Of a DNA stretch of 64,000 nt, positions 16,643 to 25,293 are shown piece by piece. A program made the position numbers and the translations under genes. Source of the stretch: JAOUGY01 sp963785075 (GTDB lineage Bacteria > Actinomycetota > Acidimicrobiia > Spongiisociales > ZC4RG35). Under the pieces are notes generated by a model. The model was given only the letters and a program-made list of their open reading frames with translations. It was not told where the DNA came from and did not search any database. Each line of letters opens with the position of its first letter. Within the stretch, counting starts at the first letter, position 1. Location: contig CAWATW010000004.1 in the NCBI GenBank assembly GCA_963785075.1, forward strand, positions 806,001 through 870,000, in the 5' to 3' direction.

Positions 16643-18034
16643 TCAGCGGGAACGTCGACCACGCGAGGTCGAGCGGGAACTGCGAGATCGCGACGAGGAT
16701 CGCGAACGGCTGCTGGACGACGTGGTGCGGCTGGAACTCGACGACCGGCGTGTGGGCAGGCTCGGCATGCCACTACTTCGCGTCCGGCGCGGCCTGCCGG
16801 CAGACCCGCCGAGCATTCCACCCAGCACTCCGCCGAGTCCACCACCGGACCGTCTCGAACCGCGGCCCCAGCTGTAGTCGGTTCCCCGGTTCATGCCACC
16901 CACGAGGATCGAGAACGCGTCGAGCCAGTCCATCCCGCCGCCGCCGCTGCTGCGGGGTGCCTGCGGCGCCGGGACCCGACGACCCCCGACATCGATCGAT
17001 CGCGGCTCGGGCCGTTCGCCGCGGCGCAGTCTCTCGGCGTCCTGTTTGCACACCATGACCGTTCGACTGCCGGCGGGGGTCTTCAACTCTGCCTCCTCGA
17101 CCCCTGCGCCATGGGTCGGGTCGAAGAAGCATGGCACCGGCTTGTCCGGTTCGGGCTTGGGGGGCACATCGCGACCCTCGACGATTGCGTCTGCCGCAGC
17201 CATCTCCCACCGGGCCACATCGAGGTCATCGGAAAGCGACTCGAGTTCGGCGGGAGTCTTTGCTGCGTCCATCCGATCCTCGGCGGCTTTGAACACTTCT
17301 GATGCCTTGCGGTAGTGCTCTACTGCCGCCGGAAATCTGTCCTGGTCGACCCGGTCGCTGAACTCGAGGATCTCGTTGGCAACGACACTCATCTGCTCAC
17401 GGATCTCCGCCTTTGCGGCCTCGAGCTGAGCGGTCATCGCATCGGCGCGCCTCTGCTTGTTGCGCCTGCTCCGCCAGAAGAAGAACCCGACAATCGCGAT
17501 GAGAATGATCCACAGCCACGGGATTCCGCCACCGCTGTCGTCGTCGGCAGCCTGGGTGGGAGCCGGAGATTCGGACTGCGCCTGGGTGGTGGCAACACCC
17601 ACCGGGACCCGGTCCGTGAGGCTGGCCGCGACCTCGCGGAAGTCGGTGAGATAACTGTCACCGGTGGCGGCAAAGGCGGCGTCCAGCGCGGCGTCCATCT
17701 GCTCATCGGTGTAGACGCCGTCGGTGACGAGCCCGGCCTCCGAGGCGGACAGCACCACGATGGTGTCCGGTGCCTCGACCGCCGCCAGCACTTGATCGGC
17801 GAAGAGGTCGGCACCCTGAGACGGGTCGTCTTCCAATGCCACGAACCCGATCCCCGGGAACTCCTGCGACAGGTCTTCGAGGTCGTTGATGGCGATGTCC
17901 ACGCCCGAGTCCGCGTAGTAGCCACGGAACTCGACAGCCTCCGCAACCTCGTCGACGGTCGCCGCCCAAGCGGCGGAAGGCACGAGCACGAGGACCAGCA
18001 CGAAAACGGCGGAGACACGTCGCATGGCCGCCAT
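16643..18034 (-). CDS. TPM-domain membrane protein with Gly- and Ser/Arg-rich tail
   Basis: 463 residues from ATG 18034, which has GGAGAGG 6 nt upstream. A signal peptide (VSAVFVLVLVLVPSAAWA) is followed by a TPM/YgcG-like extracellular domain (to about residue 140), a low-complexity linker, one transmembrane helix (PWLWIILIAIVGFFFW) and a cytoplasmic coiled-coil part with two Cys (PCFFDPTHG, MVCKQDAERL). The tail is Gly-rich and then almost pure Ser/Arg/Thr. TPM proteins often accompany PspA, which is the next gene, so a shared envelope-stress role is likely. The Ser/Arg tail is unusually long. Confidence 0.78.
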   Translation of the reverse strand: MAAMRRVSAVFVLVLVLVPSAAWAATVDEVAEAVEFRGYYADSGVDIAINDLEDLSQEFPGIGFVALEDDPSQGADLFADQVLAAVEAPDTIVVLSASEAGLVTDGVYTDEQMDAALDAAFAATGDSYLTDFREVAASLTDRVPVGVATTQAQSESPAPTQAADDDSGGGIPWLWIILIAIVGFFFWRSRRNKQRRADAMTAQLEAAKAEIREQMSVVANEILEFSDRVDQDRFPAAVEHYRKASEVFKAAEDRMDAAKTPAELESLSDDLDVARWEMAAADAIVEGRDVPPKPEPDKPVPCFFDPTHGAGVEEAELKTPAGSRTVMVCKQDAERLRRGERPEPRSIDVGGRRVPAPQAPRSSGGGGMDWLDAFSILVGGMNRGTDYSWGRGSRRSGGGLGGVLGGMLGGSAGRPRRTRSSGMPSLPTRRSSSSSRTTSSSSRSRSSSRSRSSRSTSRGRRSR

Positions 18035-18100
18035 GCTACGCCTCTCCGGGTGGCCACCCGGTTCATGTGTCCTGCGCCAGGACGACCCCCTCTCCCCGCG

Positions 18101-18147
18101 TTCTGTGGGCGGTAGTCCGCCAGAATGGCGGACCATAACCCTGGGTT
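18101..18147 (-). repeat. 47-bp palindromic dispersed repeat, copy 1
   Basis: Read on the minus strand, this copy matches the copy at 28622-28668 at 43 of 47 positions, beginning AACCCAGGGTTATGG and containing the inverted arms CCGCCA and TGGCGG. It lies immediately after the bcp stop codon, so it is in the 3' untranslated region of that gene. Confidence 0.8.
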
Positions 18148-18603
18148 CTAGTCCCCCAGCAGGTCGCGGATGAGGCGGCCGACGTGGCCCGTGGCCTTCA
18201 CGTTGCGATACTCGCGTTCGATGTCGCCGGTCGGGCCGATCACGAAGGTGGAGCGGATCAGGCCCTCGTACTCGCGGCCGTAGTTCTTCTTCGTGCCCCA
18301 GGCGCCGAAGGCCTCGGCCACCTTGTGGGCCGGGTCGGACAGCAGCGGGAACGTCAGGTTCTCCTTCTCGACGAACTTGGCGTTGCGCTCCGGCTCGTCG
18401 GGACTGATACCGACTATGTCGAAGCCAGCTTCTTGAAGACGGGTGTGGTGGTCACGGAAGTCACAGGCTTCCGTCGTGCAGCCGGGAGTCATGGCCGCCG
18501 GATAGAAGAAGACGATCAGCGATCGGCCGGTGTAGTCCTTGGACGACACCTGGTTTCCGTTGTGATCATTGAGGGTGAATGTGGGTGCACGCATGTCTGT
18601 CAC
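18148..18603 (-). CDS. bcp: Thioredoxin-dependent peroxiredoxin, Bcp/PrxQ type
   Basis: A 151-residue peroxiredoxin that reduces hydrogen and organic peroxides. The active-site segment FFYPAAMTPGCTTEACDFRD contains the peroxidatic Cys in the TPGCT motif. The usual PrxQ second Cys five residues later is present (GCTTEAC). The length is normal. The ATG at 18603 gives MTDMRAPTFTLNDHNG; a second ATG three codons later is an alternative. It stands upstream of the 47-bp repeat and downstream of proline dehydrogenase with a 30-nt gap, so cotranscription is possible. Confidence 0.94.
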   Translation of the reverse strand: MTDMRAPTFTLNDHNGNQVSSKDYTGRSLIVFFYPAAMTPGCTTEACDFRDHHTRLQEAGFDIVGISPDEPERNAKFVEKENLTFPLLSDPAHKVAEAFGAWGTKKNYGREYEGLIRSTFVIGPTGDIEREYRNVKATGHVGRLIRDLLGD

Positions 18604-18633
18604 CGCTTTGCTCGAACTCGGTTTGTCCGGCGT

Positions 18634-19548
18634 TCAACTCTTGCCGACCAGAGCCCGCACGAAGAACACCGTGTTGGCGGGGCGTTCGGCCATGCGTCGT
18701 GTCAGGTACGCATACCACTCGGATCCGTACGGCACATAGACCCGCACGGACGTTCCCGCTCCCACCAACTGATCATGGAGATTAGGACGAACTCCGTACA
18801 GCATCTGAAACTCCCACGGACCGGAACGGGAACGGGCCAGGGCAGAGGCCTTCTCGATCAATCGGTCGTCGTGGGTCGCGATGCACGGTCTGACGCCGTC
18901 GGCGGCCATCAAGGGCTCGAGCAGCTCGGCGAACGCCCGATCGACATCGCCCTTGTCGGTGTATGCGATGGACGAGGGTTCGACGTACGCCCCCTTGCAC
19001 AGTCGGATGTGGCCGCCCAGCGGGAGCAGCCGCTCCAGGTCGTCGGGGGTTCGATGCAGATAGGCCTGAAGGCAGAGACCCAGGTTGCCGTTCTGCGGCT
19101 GGGCATCGGCATACAGATCCACCGTGGCCTGGGTGTATCGGCTGTCCTCCATGTCGATCGTCACCGTGGTGCCGATTGCGGCTGCCTCCTGTGCGAGGCG
19201 CGTCAGGTTCTCTGCCGCGAGACCCCGGTCGAACTCGAGACCGAGCTGTGTCAGCTTGATCGAGACGTTGGCGTCGAGTTCGGCCTCTGCGATCCGTCGG
19301 ATCGCCGCCACGTATTGGTCTGCCGCGCTCACTGCGGTCACCCGGTCGTGGACCGCTTCACCCAGGAGGTCGAGGGAGACCGGCTTGCCGGCGGTGTTGA
19401 GCGATCTGGTGGCGGCGGTGGCCTCGTCGAGGGTGTCGCCCGCCACGAATCGCCGAGCCAGTGTTTTTCCAGGCGCGGTTCTCGTGACCAGGCGTCGAAC
19501 GGCTCCATTGTGGGTGGCAGCGATCATCGCCCGCGAGAACAAGCTCAC
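18634..19548 (-). CDS. Proline dehydrogenase, monofunctional
   Basis: A 304-residue FAD-dependent (beta-alpha)8 barrel oxidising L-proline to pyrroline-5-carboxylate and passing electrons to quinone. Motifs are VSIKLTQLGLEFD, TVTIDMEDSRYTQATVDLY, GLCLQAYLHRT, RLCKGAYVEPSSIAY, IATHDDRLI, EFQMLYGVR and the final RVYVPYGSEWYAYLTRRMAERP. The length fits stand-alone PRODH. Its ATG overlaps the proC stop by 4 nt (19545-19548), so an enzyme that consumes proline is translationally coupled to one that makes it. No P5C dehydrogenase gene is in the window. Confidence 0.95.
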   Translation of the reverse strand: MSLFSRAMIAATHNGAVRRLVTRTAPGKTLARRFVAGDTLDEATAATRSLNTAGKPVSLDLLGEAVHDRVTAVSAADQYVAAIRRIAEAELDANVSIKLTQLGLEFDRGLAAENLTRLAQEAAAIGTTVTIDMEDSRYTQATVDLYADAQPQNGNLGLCLQAYLHRTPDDLERLLPLGGHIRLCKGAYVEPSSIAYTDKGDVDRAFAELLEPLMAADGVRPCIATHDDRLIEKASALARSRSGPWEFQMLYGVRPNLHDQLVGAGTSVRVYVPYGSEWYAYLTRRMAERPANTVFFVRALVGKS

Positions 19549-20366
19549 GGGTGTTCCTCACGAGCCATCGCACCGAGTTCCCGGCTTCGCTGCGCAGCTG
19601 CACGAACTGCGTCTTCGACGACCGCTCGAAAACCGCGTTCCTCGAGGACATGCAGGGCCGCCGCCGTCGTTCCACCGGGAGAGGTGACCTGAGCCCTGAG
19701 CTCGGAAGACTTGGTCGTTGTCTCCGTGAGCAGATGCCCCGCTCCTCTGACCGTCTGGTGGACGAGAGCCTCGGCGATGTCCCGCGGTAGGCCCTCTCGC
19801 ACAGCGGCCTCCTCCAGAGCCTCGGCCAGCAGGAAGACATATGCCGGCCCGCTTCCCGAGACGGCGGTCACGGCGTCGATCAGAGCCTCATCGAGGACCT
19901 CGACCTGGCCGACTGCTTCCAGCACCCGGCGGGCTCGGGCCAGATGATCCTCCGTCACCGCCGAGCCGCCCGCGATCGCCGTCACGCCTTCGCGGACCAG
20001 CGACGGTGTGTTGGGCATGGCTCTCACCACCGGGACATCCGTCAGATGCTCCTCGAACAGGGCCAACGGGACGCCGGCCGCCAATGAGATCACCACCTGG
20101 TCGGTCGATACGGACCCGGCGATCTTCTCGAGCAGGCCGACGACGTCGCGAGGCTTGACGGCCACCACGATCACCGACCTGTCGCCCACCGCCGCGACCG
20201 CGTCGAGATGACAATCGATCCCGATCCGGGTCTCGATGTCGTGGAGCTTGGTCTCCCTGCGCACGGCAGCAACGAGTTCCGGGAACTCCCAGCCGGCGGA
20301 GAGCAGGCCCCGAACGATCGACTCTCCCATCGCGCCCACACCGAGAACGGCAACCGTTGGTCTCAT
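19545..20366 (-). CDS. proC: Pyrroline-5-carboxylate reductase
   Basis: A 273-residue NADPH-dependent enzyme converting P5C to proline. The Rossmann motif is VLGVGAMGESIVRGLL. The family signature VSGSGPAYVFLLAEALEEAAVREGLPRD is followed by AHLLTET-like and VTSPGGTTAAALHVLEERGFR segments that contact substrate. The start at 20366 follows a clean intergenic gap. It is cotranscribed with proline dehydrogenase and may make a proline/P5C redox cycle possible. Confidence 0.95.
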   Translation of the reverse strand: MRPTVAVLGVGAMGESIVRGLLSAGWEFPELVAAVRRETKLHDIETRIGIDCHLDAVAAVGDRSVIVVAVKPRDVVGLLEKIAGSVSTDQVVISLAAGVPLALFEEHLTDVPVVRAMPNTPSLVREGVTAIAGGSAVTEDHLARARRVLEAVGQVEVLDEALIDAVTAVSGSGPAYVFLLAEALEEAAVREGLPRDIAEALVHQTVRGAGHLLTETTTKSSELRAQVTSPGGTTAAALHVLEERGFRAVVEDAVRAAAQRSRELGAMAREEHP

Positions 20367-20435
20367 GGTCGTGAGTGTAAAGCCGCCAAACCCTTCGGAA
20401 AGGGCGATACCGTCGGCCGGCCGCCACCGTGCCGG

Positions 20436-21515
20436 TCAGCCCACCTGGAGCGTCTTGTCGCGTGCACGCACGACATCGGCGAGCGTGAACACCACCAGCA
20501 CCCGGGTGGCCCAGGGCAGCAGAGGAGCCGGGCGAGGTTTCGGCGGCGCACCCCCGTCTTCACCGAACGGGTGGAGGAAGTCGGCCAGGCTGAGACCGTC
20601 GAACGCCGGACCGGCCTCGCCCGTGAGCGCTCGGGTGAAGTCGCCGGCCGCCAGGCCTGAGAGCTCGGGATCCTCGCCCGAATCCGGCGAGACACCGCCC
20701 CGGACCACGACGTCACCACCGTCGTCCCCGGCGTCTTCCGGGACCTCACCCTCCGTGTCGGCTGCCCCACGGTCCGAGTCGCCATCTGTCTCTGGCGCAC
20801 CATCGTCGCCGTTCGCAGGCTCCTCCGTGCCCGCCGCCGGCTGACGCGTCGGCGTGGTGGACGTGGTCGGATCGCCTGCTCCGGGTGCGGTCGACGTGGC
20901 GGAGGATCCACCCGGCCCGACCGTGACGTCGGGGGTGGCATGTGACGTAGACGAGGTAGCCGATGAGGCCACCGTGGTGGAGTCGTCGGGCAACGACGTA
21001 CTCGACGTGGGCGGCGAGGAAGTCGTCGTCGAATCGGTCGTCGACGTGGTGGTCGGAGCCTCCGCCGCGGCCACTGTGAAGGACCACGCAACAGACTGTC
21101 CCTGCCCGCCCTGCACGCCGATCTCCGTCACGGTGATGACGTGCACACCGGGCGGTGTATCGACGGCTGTTGCGACGGCGACGACCAGCGTGCGCTCCAC
21201 GTCGTCACCGCAGTCACCCTTGTTGTCGACCGAGACCGAGATCGTGGAGTCGTCGGAGGTCGCCCGCACACAGTGGTCGCCGCTGACCAAGGAGAACGTC
21301 GTCGACTCTCCCGGCCCGACGACGGTGCCGCTCGCCGGCGAGAGTGCGGAGAGGTCGGCCCCCGCCGGGAGCACCGGAAGAACGGTCCATGCGAAGACCG
21401 CGGTAGCGATCGCAATCGACGCACCAGCCATGACGCGGCGCGCCGGCTGATCCGCACGGGCTTCGACATCAGAACGCCGGCCGTCACGGCGGCGCGCGCA
21501 CCACTTGTCCCGCAT
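20436..21515 (-). CDS. Secreted protein with Thr/Ser-rich low-complexity linker
   Basis: 359 residues. An N-terminal basic stretch is followed by a hydrophobic signal (GASIAIATAVFAWTVLPVLPAGA). A beta-rich domain follows, with two Cys (GDHCVRATSDD, NKGDCGDDVER) that could form a disulfide, then ~130 residues dominated by Thr, Ser, Asp, Pro and Gly (TTSTTDSTTTSSPPTSST), and a C-terminal part without recognised domain or clear anchor. It resembles exported actinobacterial proteins with flexible, possibly glycosylated linkers. No function is assigned. Its promoter must lie in the 240-bp divergent gap shared with the ABC importer. Confidence 0.65.
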   Translation of the reverse strand: MRDKWCARRRDGRRSDVEARADQPARRVMAGASIAIATAVFAWTVLPVLPAGADLSALSPASGTVVGPGESTTFSLVSGDHCVRATSDDSTISVSVDNKGDCGDDVERTLVVAVATAVDTPPGVHVITVTEIGVQGGQGQSVAWSFTVAAAEAPTTTSTTDSTTTSSPPTSSTSLPDDSTTVASSATSSTSHATPDVTVGPGGSSATSTAPGAGDPTTSTTPTRQPAAGTEEPANGDDGAPETDGDSDRGAADTEGEVPEDAGDDGGDVVVRGGVSPDSGEDPELSGLAAGDFTRALTGEAGPAFDGLSLADFLHPFGEDGGAPPKPRPAPLLPWATRVLVVFTLADVVRARDKTLQVG

Positions 21516-21756
21516 CCCCGAGTCCCTCCTGACGACGATCCTATGCCCGTGGGCCCGGTTACGACAACCAGGCCGGATGCGAACGCCGGAAAGGCGAACC
21601 CCATCGAGGCATGCGGTTCGACCGCGGCGGCCGGTCGATGTCGACGTCGTACGCCGCCGCGGGTGCCGAACCGGAGGCGGAGCCTCGCCTTCGGCCGTTC
21701 CCGAAGAGCTGGTGTCGCACTACGGTTCAGCTTCCCCGAAGGTGATGTGGAGCACG

Positions 21757-22494
21757 ATGGCGTCGACCGCTCTGTCGTTCCGTGATATTTCCATGGTCTT
21801 CCCCGACCGAACACACGCCCTCTCCGATGTCACCTTCGATGTCGCCGAGGGCGAGTTCGTGACCATCGTCGGGCCATCAGGATGCGGAAAGTCGACATTG
21901 CTGAGGATTGCCTCCGGATTGATCGAACCCACCAGCGGTTCGGTGATCGTCGACAGGGATCACCTCGGATACGTGTTCCAGGACCCGACATTGCTGCCAT
22001 GGCGAACGGTGCTCCAAAACGTCGAACTGTTGGCAGAGCTCGACGGGCTCGACAGCATGGAACGCCGGCGTCGGGCGCTCGAAGCCATCCAACTCGTGGG
22101 ACTCTGCGGCTTCGAGCACCACTTCCCGAAGTCGCTCTCGGGCGGCATGAAGATGCGCACGTCGCTGGCCAGAGCGCTGACGCTCGAACCACCCGTCTTC
22201 CTTTTCGACGAGCCCTTCGGCGCCGTCGACGAGATCACGAGGGCGCGTTTGAACGAAGAGACGCTCGCCCTGTTCGAACGTCGCCGGTTCACCGGTCTGT
22301 TCATCACGCATTCCATCGCAGAGGCGGTGTTCATGTCGAGCCGCGTGCTGGTGATGTCGGCCCGACCGGGCCAGATCGTCGACGAACACAACATCCCCTT
22401 CGGGTTCCCTCGCGATCCGGAGATCCGATTCCATCCGACCTTCGCAGCCCTGAGCGGCGAGATCGGCCACTCACTGTGGGGCGCCCACCGATGA
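21757..22494 (+). CDS. ABC importer ATPase (nitrate/sulfonate/pyrimidine type)
   Basis: About 245 residues. It has Walker A GPSGCGKSTLL, Q-loop YVFQDPTLLPW, signature LSGGMKMRTSLARAL, Walker B VFLFDEPFGAVDE and H-loop FITHSIAEAVF. The QDPTLLPWRTV segment and overall form match SsuB/TauB/ThiZ-like importers. ATG 21757 (GGAG 4 nt before it) is preferred over ATG 21745. The signature has Met-Lys-Met-Arg in place of the usual Gln/Arg run, as is common in this subfamily. It overlaps the permease gene by ATGA. Confidence 0.93.
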   Translation: MASTALSFRDISMVFPDRTHALSDVTFDVAEGEFVTIVGPSGCGKSTLLRIASGLIEPTSGSVIVDRDHLGYVFQDPTLLPWRTVLQNVELLAELDGLDSMERRRRALEAIQLVGLCGFEHHFPKSLSGGMKMRTSLARALTLEPPVFLFDEPFGAVDEITRARLNEETLALFERRRFTGLFITHSIAEAVFMSSRVLVMSARPGQIVDEHNIPFGFPRDPEIRFHPTFAALSGEIGHSLWGAHR

Positions 22495-23357
22495 GCGTCG
22501 CCGAAGACCACTCCACCTCGTCGAAGGGCGGGGCCGACTCCGAGGCTCCCCGGTTCGGAGGCCGGTCGATGTCTGCTGCCATCGGATCGGCACTGTGGCC
22601 ACCGGCGGCACTGGGAGTGGCGCTGATCGGAGTGTGGTACTTCGTCTCGTACGTCCTTCTCGATGACCGCCGACGTTTTCTCCTCAGGCCGCCGCACGCC
22701 GTGGTGCGGGTCGGGTTCCTCGACGGAGCGAACCTGGCAGAGTTGATGAGCGGTCTCTGGTCGAGCACCAAGGTGGCCGCCGCCGGCCTGTTCATCGCCG
22801 GCATCATTGGCCTTGCACTCGCAATGCTGATGAGCCAGGCCAGGCCGATCGAGCGGGCGGTGTTCCCGTACGCAGTGACGCTGCAAGCGATTCCCATCCT
22901 CGCGATCGTGCCGCTCATCCAGTTCTGGTTCGGTACGGACACGGCGTCTCGCGTGATCGTGTGCGTGCTCATCTCGCTGTTTCCGATCATCGTGAACACC
23001 CTCTTCGGTCTCCAATCCGCAGATCGCGGCATGCACGACCTGTTCACACTTCATCACGCATCGCGAATCACCCGACTGCGAAAGCTCACCCTTCCCGCAG
23101 CGCTTCCAGCCGTCTTCGCCGGACTGCGCATATCGGCCGGGCTCTCGGTGATCGGCGCCATCGTCGGCGACTTCTTCTTCGGCAAGGGGGACGCCGGGAT
23201 CGGTCAGCTTCTCCAGAAATACGCCAATCGTCTGATGGGAGAGCAACTCATCGCGGCCATCATCGTTTCATCGGCGCTGGGCGTTGCAGTGTTCCTCGCC
23301 TTCGGGTGGATCGAAGAACGCGTCACCGGCGAGTGGTATGACAGGGGCGCCGTCTGA
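22491..23357 (+). CDS. ABC importer permease (BPD_transp_1, SsuC/ThiX-like)
   Basis: A 288-residue inner-membrane protein with about six helices. Helices are visible at ALGVALIGVWYFVSYVLL, VAAAGLFIAGIIGLALAML and VIVCVLISLFPIIVNTLFG, and at the C-terminal AAIIVSSALGVAVFLAFGWI. The EAA loop that docks with the ATPase is around ASRITRLRKLTLPAALPAVFAGLRIS. Translation is coupled to the ATPase gene. The substrate is set by the following lipoprotein. Confidence 0.92.
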   Translation: MSVAEDHSTSSKGGADSEAPRFGGRSMSAAIGSALWPPAALGVALIGVWYFVSYVLLDDRRRFLLRPPHAVVRVGFLDGANLAELMSGLWSSTKVAAAGLFIAGIIGLALAMLMSQARPIERAVFPYAVTLQAIPILAIVPLIQFWFGTDTASRVIVCVLISLFPIIVNTLFGLQSADRGMHDLFTLHHASRITRLRKLTLPAALPAVFAGLRISAGLSVIGAIVGDFFFGKGDAGIGQLLQKYANRLMGEQLIAAIIVSSALGVAVFLAFGWIEERVTGEWYDRGAV

Positions 23358-23394
23358 TGCCATCAGCACATCCAGGCAATCACAGGAGACAATC

Positions 23395-24585
23395 GTGAAC
23401 CGAACCACGTCACAGCGGGGAGCCCCCGCACTGATGCTCGCCCTGCTGCTCACCGGATGTGCGGGCTCAGAGGTGTCCACGACGTCCACGGCCCGGCCGA
23501 CGGATTCGACGGCGGGAACGGGCACGACGTCGTCGGGCCCGACCGTTGCGACCGGCCCCGACCTCGTCGGACTCTGCCCCGACCCCATCGTGATCCAGAC
23601 CGACTGGTTCCCTGAGGCCGAGCACGGTGCCGTGTATCAGATGGTCGGGGACGGCTACCAGGTCGACGTGGACAATCAGGTCGTCTCCGGTGATCTCGTC
23701 GCCGGAACGACGGACCTCGGCGTCGACATCGAGGTCCGCACGGGTGGGCCAGCGATAGGGGGGCAACCGGTCTCGACGCAGATGTACACGGAGCCTGAGA
23801 TCCATCTCGGGTACGTGTCCACCGACGAGGCCGCCGCGTTCGCAGACGACGCCCCCACCGTGGCCGTGGTGGCCCCTCTCGAGAAGAACCCGCAGATCAT
23901 CATGTGGGACCCCGCCACCTATCCCGACGTCCGCACCATCGCCGACCTCGGCGCCGCGGGAGTGACAGTGACAGTGTTCCCCGGAGGCACGTTTCCGGAT
24001 GTCCTCGTGTCGACCGGGATTCTCTCGGCCGACCAGATCGACCCTTCGTACAATGGAAGCCCATCGGCATTCGTCGCCGCCGACGGGGCGCTCGCACAGC
24101 AGGGTTTCGTCACGACGGAGCCGTACAACTACGAGTTCGTCATCGACGAATGGATGAAACCGGTGGCGTATCAATTGATCCACGAGGCCGGCTTCCAGGT
24201 GTATCCACAGGCCGTGGCCGTGCGCCCCGACGACATCGAGACTCTCGCTCCCTGCCTCGAGCGGCTGGTTCCGACGATCCAACAGGCTGCCGTGGACTAT
24301 GTCACCAACCCCGAGCGGGTGAACGCGATGATCGTGGACATCGTGGCGCAATACGATGACTTCTGGGTCTACGACGACAGCGTCGCCGCCTTCGCGGTCG
24401 ACACTCAGATCGAGTTGGGTCTGGTCGGCAACGGGCCCGACTCCACCCTCGGCAACATGGACCCGGGTCGGATCCAAGCGGTCATCGATCAAATGCTCGA
24501 CGCCGACATGGACGTACTCGGTGGCCTGACCGCAGATGACATCTCGACCAACCGTTTCATCGACGCCGGCATCGGTCTCGACTGA
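23395..24585 (+). CDS. ABC importer substrate-binding lipoprotein (NMT1/SsuA-like)
   Basis: A 396-residue protein from GTG 23395, which follows AGGAGA. The lipobox LLLTGC and a Thr/Ser-rich spacer precede a periplasmic-binding fold of the NMT1 type (IVIQTDWFPEAEHGAVYQMV, then SGDLVAGTTDLGVDIE). The N-terminal QTDWFPE strand resembles ThiY/SsuA proteins that bind thiamine precursors, taurine or sulfonates. No TPP riboswitch motif was seen upstream, so a thiamine link is unsupported. A 37-nt gap separates it from the permease. Confidence 0.88.
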   Translation: MNRTTSQRGAPALMLALLLTGCAGSEVSTTSTARPTDSTAGTGTTSSGPTVATGPDLVGLCPDPIVIQTDWFPEAEHGAVYQMVGDGYQVDVDNQVVSGDLVAGTTDLGVDIEVRTGGPAIGGQPVSTQMYTEPEIHLGYVSTDEAAAFADDAPTVAVVAPLEKNPQIIMWDPATYPDVRTIADLGAAGVTVTVFPGGTFPDVLVSTGILSADQIDPSYNGSPSAFVAADGALAQQGFVTTEPYNYEFVIDEWMKPVAYQLIHEAGFQVYPQAVAVRPDDIETLAPCLERLVPTIQQAAVDYVTNPERVNAMIVDIVAQYDDFWVYDDSVAAFAVDTQIELGLVGNGPDSTLGNMDPGRIQAVIDQMLDADMDVLGGLTADDISTNRFIDAGIGLD

Positions 24586-24612
24586 GGGGCCAGAACGCCC
24601 GAAGGCCGATGG

Positions 24613-25272
24613 TCAGGCTCGTCCCATGCGAGTCCGGATCAGCTCGATGATCGTGGCGACCGCACCGATCTTCATACCGCCCGGGATGATGATGTCGGCA
24701 TGGCGCTTCGACGGCTCCACGAAGTCGTTGTGCATCGGCCTGACCGTGGCCAGGTACTGGGTGAGCACCGACTCCGGCGTGCGCCCTCGTTCACGAATGT
24801 CACGCTCGAGTCGGCGGGCAAGCCTCAGGTCGGAGTCGGTGTCGACGAACACTTTGAGATCCATCAGCGAGCGAAGTGACGTCTCTGCCAGGACCAGGAT
24901 GCCTTCGACGATCACCACGGGCGCGGGGGCGACGACCACGCAGGTGTCGCTGCGGAGATGCTCGGCGAAGTCGTACACCGGCTGCTCGAACGGCAGTCCC
25001 TTGCGGAGCTGCTCCAGGTGTTCCACCAGGAGCGGGGTCTCGAGGGAATCAGGATGGTCGTAGTTGAGACGGCTTCGTGCTTCGAAGCTGAGATCCGACC
25101 GATGCCGGTAGTACGCGTCGTGTTTGATGTACGCCACACCGTCGATCGCCTCGGTGAGCGCCTCGGCGATCGTCGTCTTCCCAGACCCGGATCCACCGGC
25201 GACCCCGATGATCAACGTCGGGTGCGTACCCCATCCTTCGGGATCGAACATCGGTGGCGGAGGGAGAACCAT
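24613..25272 (-). CDS. udk: Uridine kinase
   Basis: A 219-residue P-loop kinase that phosphorylates uridine and cytidine. Walker A is GVAGGSGSGKTTIAEAL. The substrate-binding segment YIKHDAYYRHRSDLS, the NYDHPDSLET motif, PVYDFAEHLR and VIVEGILVL are all as in uridine kinases, and the RRLERDIRERGRTPESVL lid is complete. ATG 25272 lies 8 nt after a TAACGT hexamer. It is transcribed divergently from the shikimate-kinase-like gene. Confidence 0.95.
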   Translation of the reverse strand: MVLPPPPMFDPEGWGTHPTLIIGVAGGSGSGKTTIAEALTEAIDGVAYIKHDAYYRHRSDLSFEARSRLNYDHPDSLETPLLVEHLEQLRKGLPFEQPVYDFAEHLRSDTCVVVAPAPVVIVEGILVLAETSLRSLMDLKVFVDTDSDLRLARRLERDIRERGRTPESVLTQYLATVRPMHNDFVEPSKRHADIIIPGGMKIGAVATIIELIRTRMGRA

Positions 25273-25279
25273 CGGTGGC

Positions 25280-25286
25280 TACGTTA
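25280..25286. promoter_or_regulatory. Symmetric divergent -10 element TACGTTA
   Basis: On the plus strand TACGTT (25280-25285) lies 8 nt before ATG 25294. On the minus strand TAACGT (complement of 25281-25286) lies 8 nt before ATG 25272. The two hexamers overlap by five bases, so one heptamer appears to serve two head-to-head leaderless promoters. Confidence 0.55.
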
Positions 25287-25293
25287 GATCGCG

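Noticed and set aside
21541..21756. TPP or other riboswitch before the ABC importer
   Set aside because: No conserved TPP core (CTGAGA with ACCTGAT) or other known aptamer pattern was seen in this gap.
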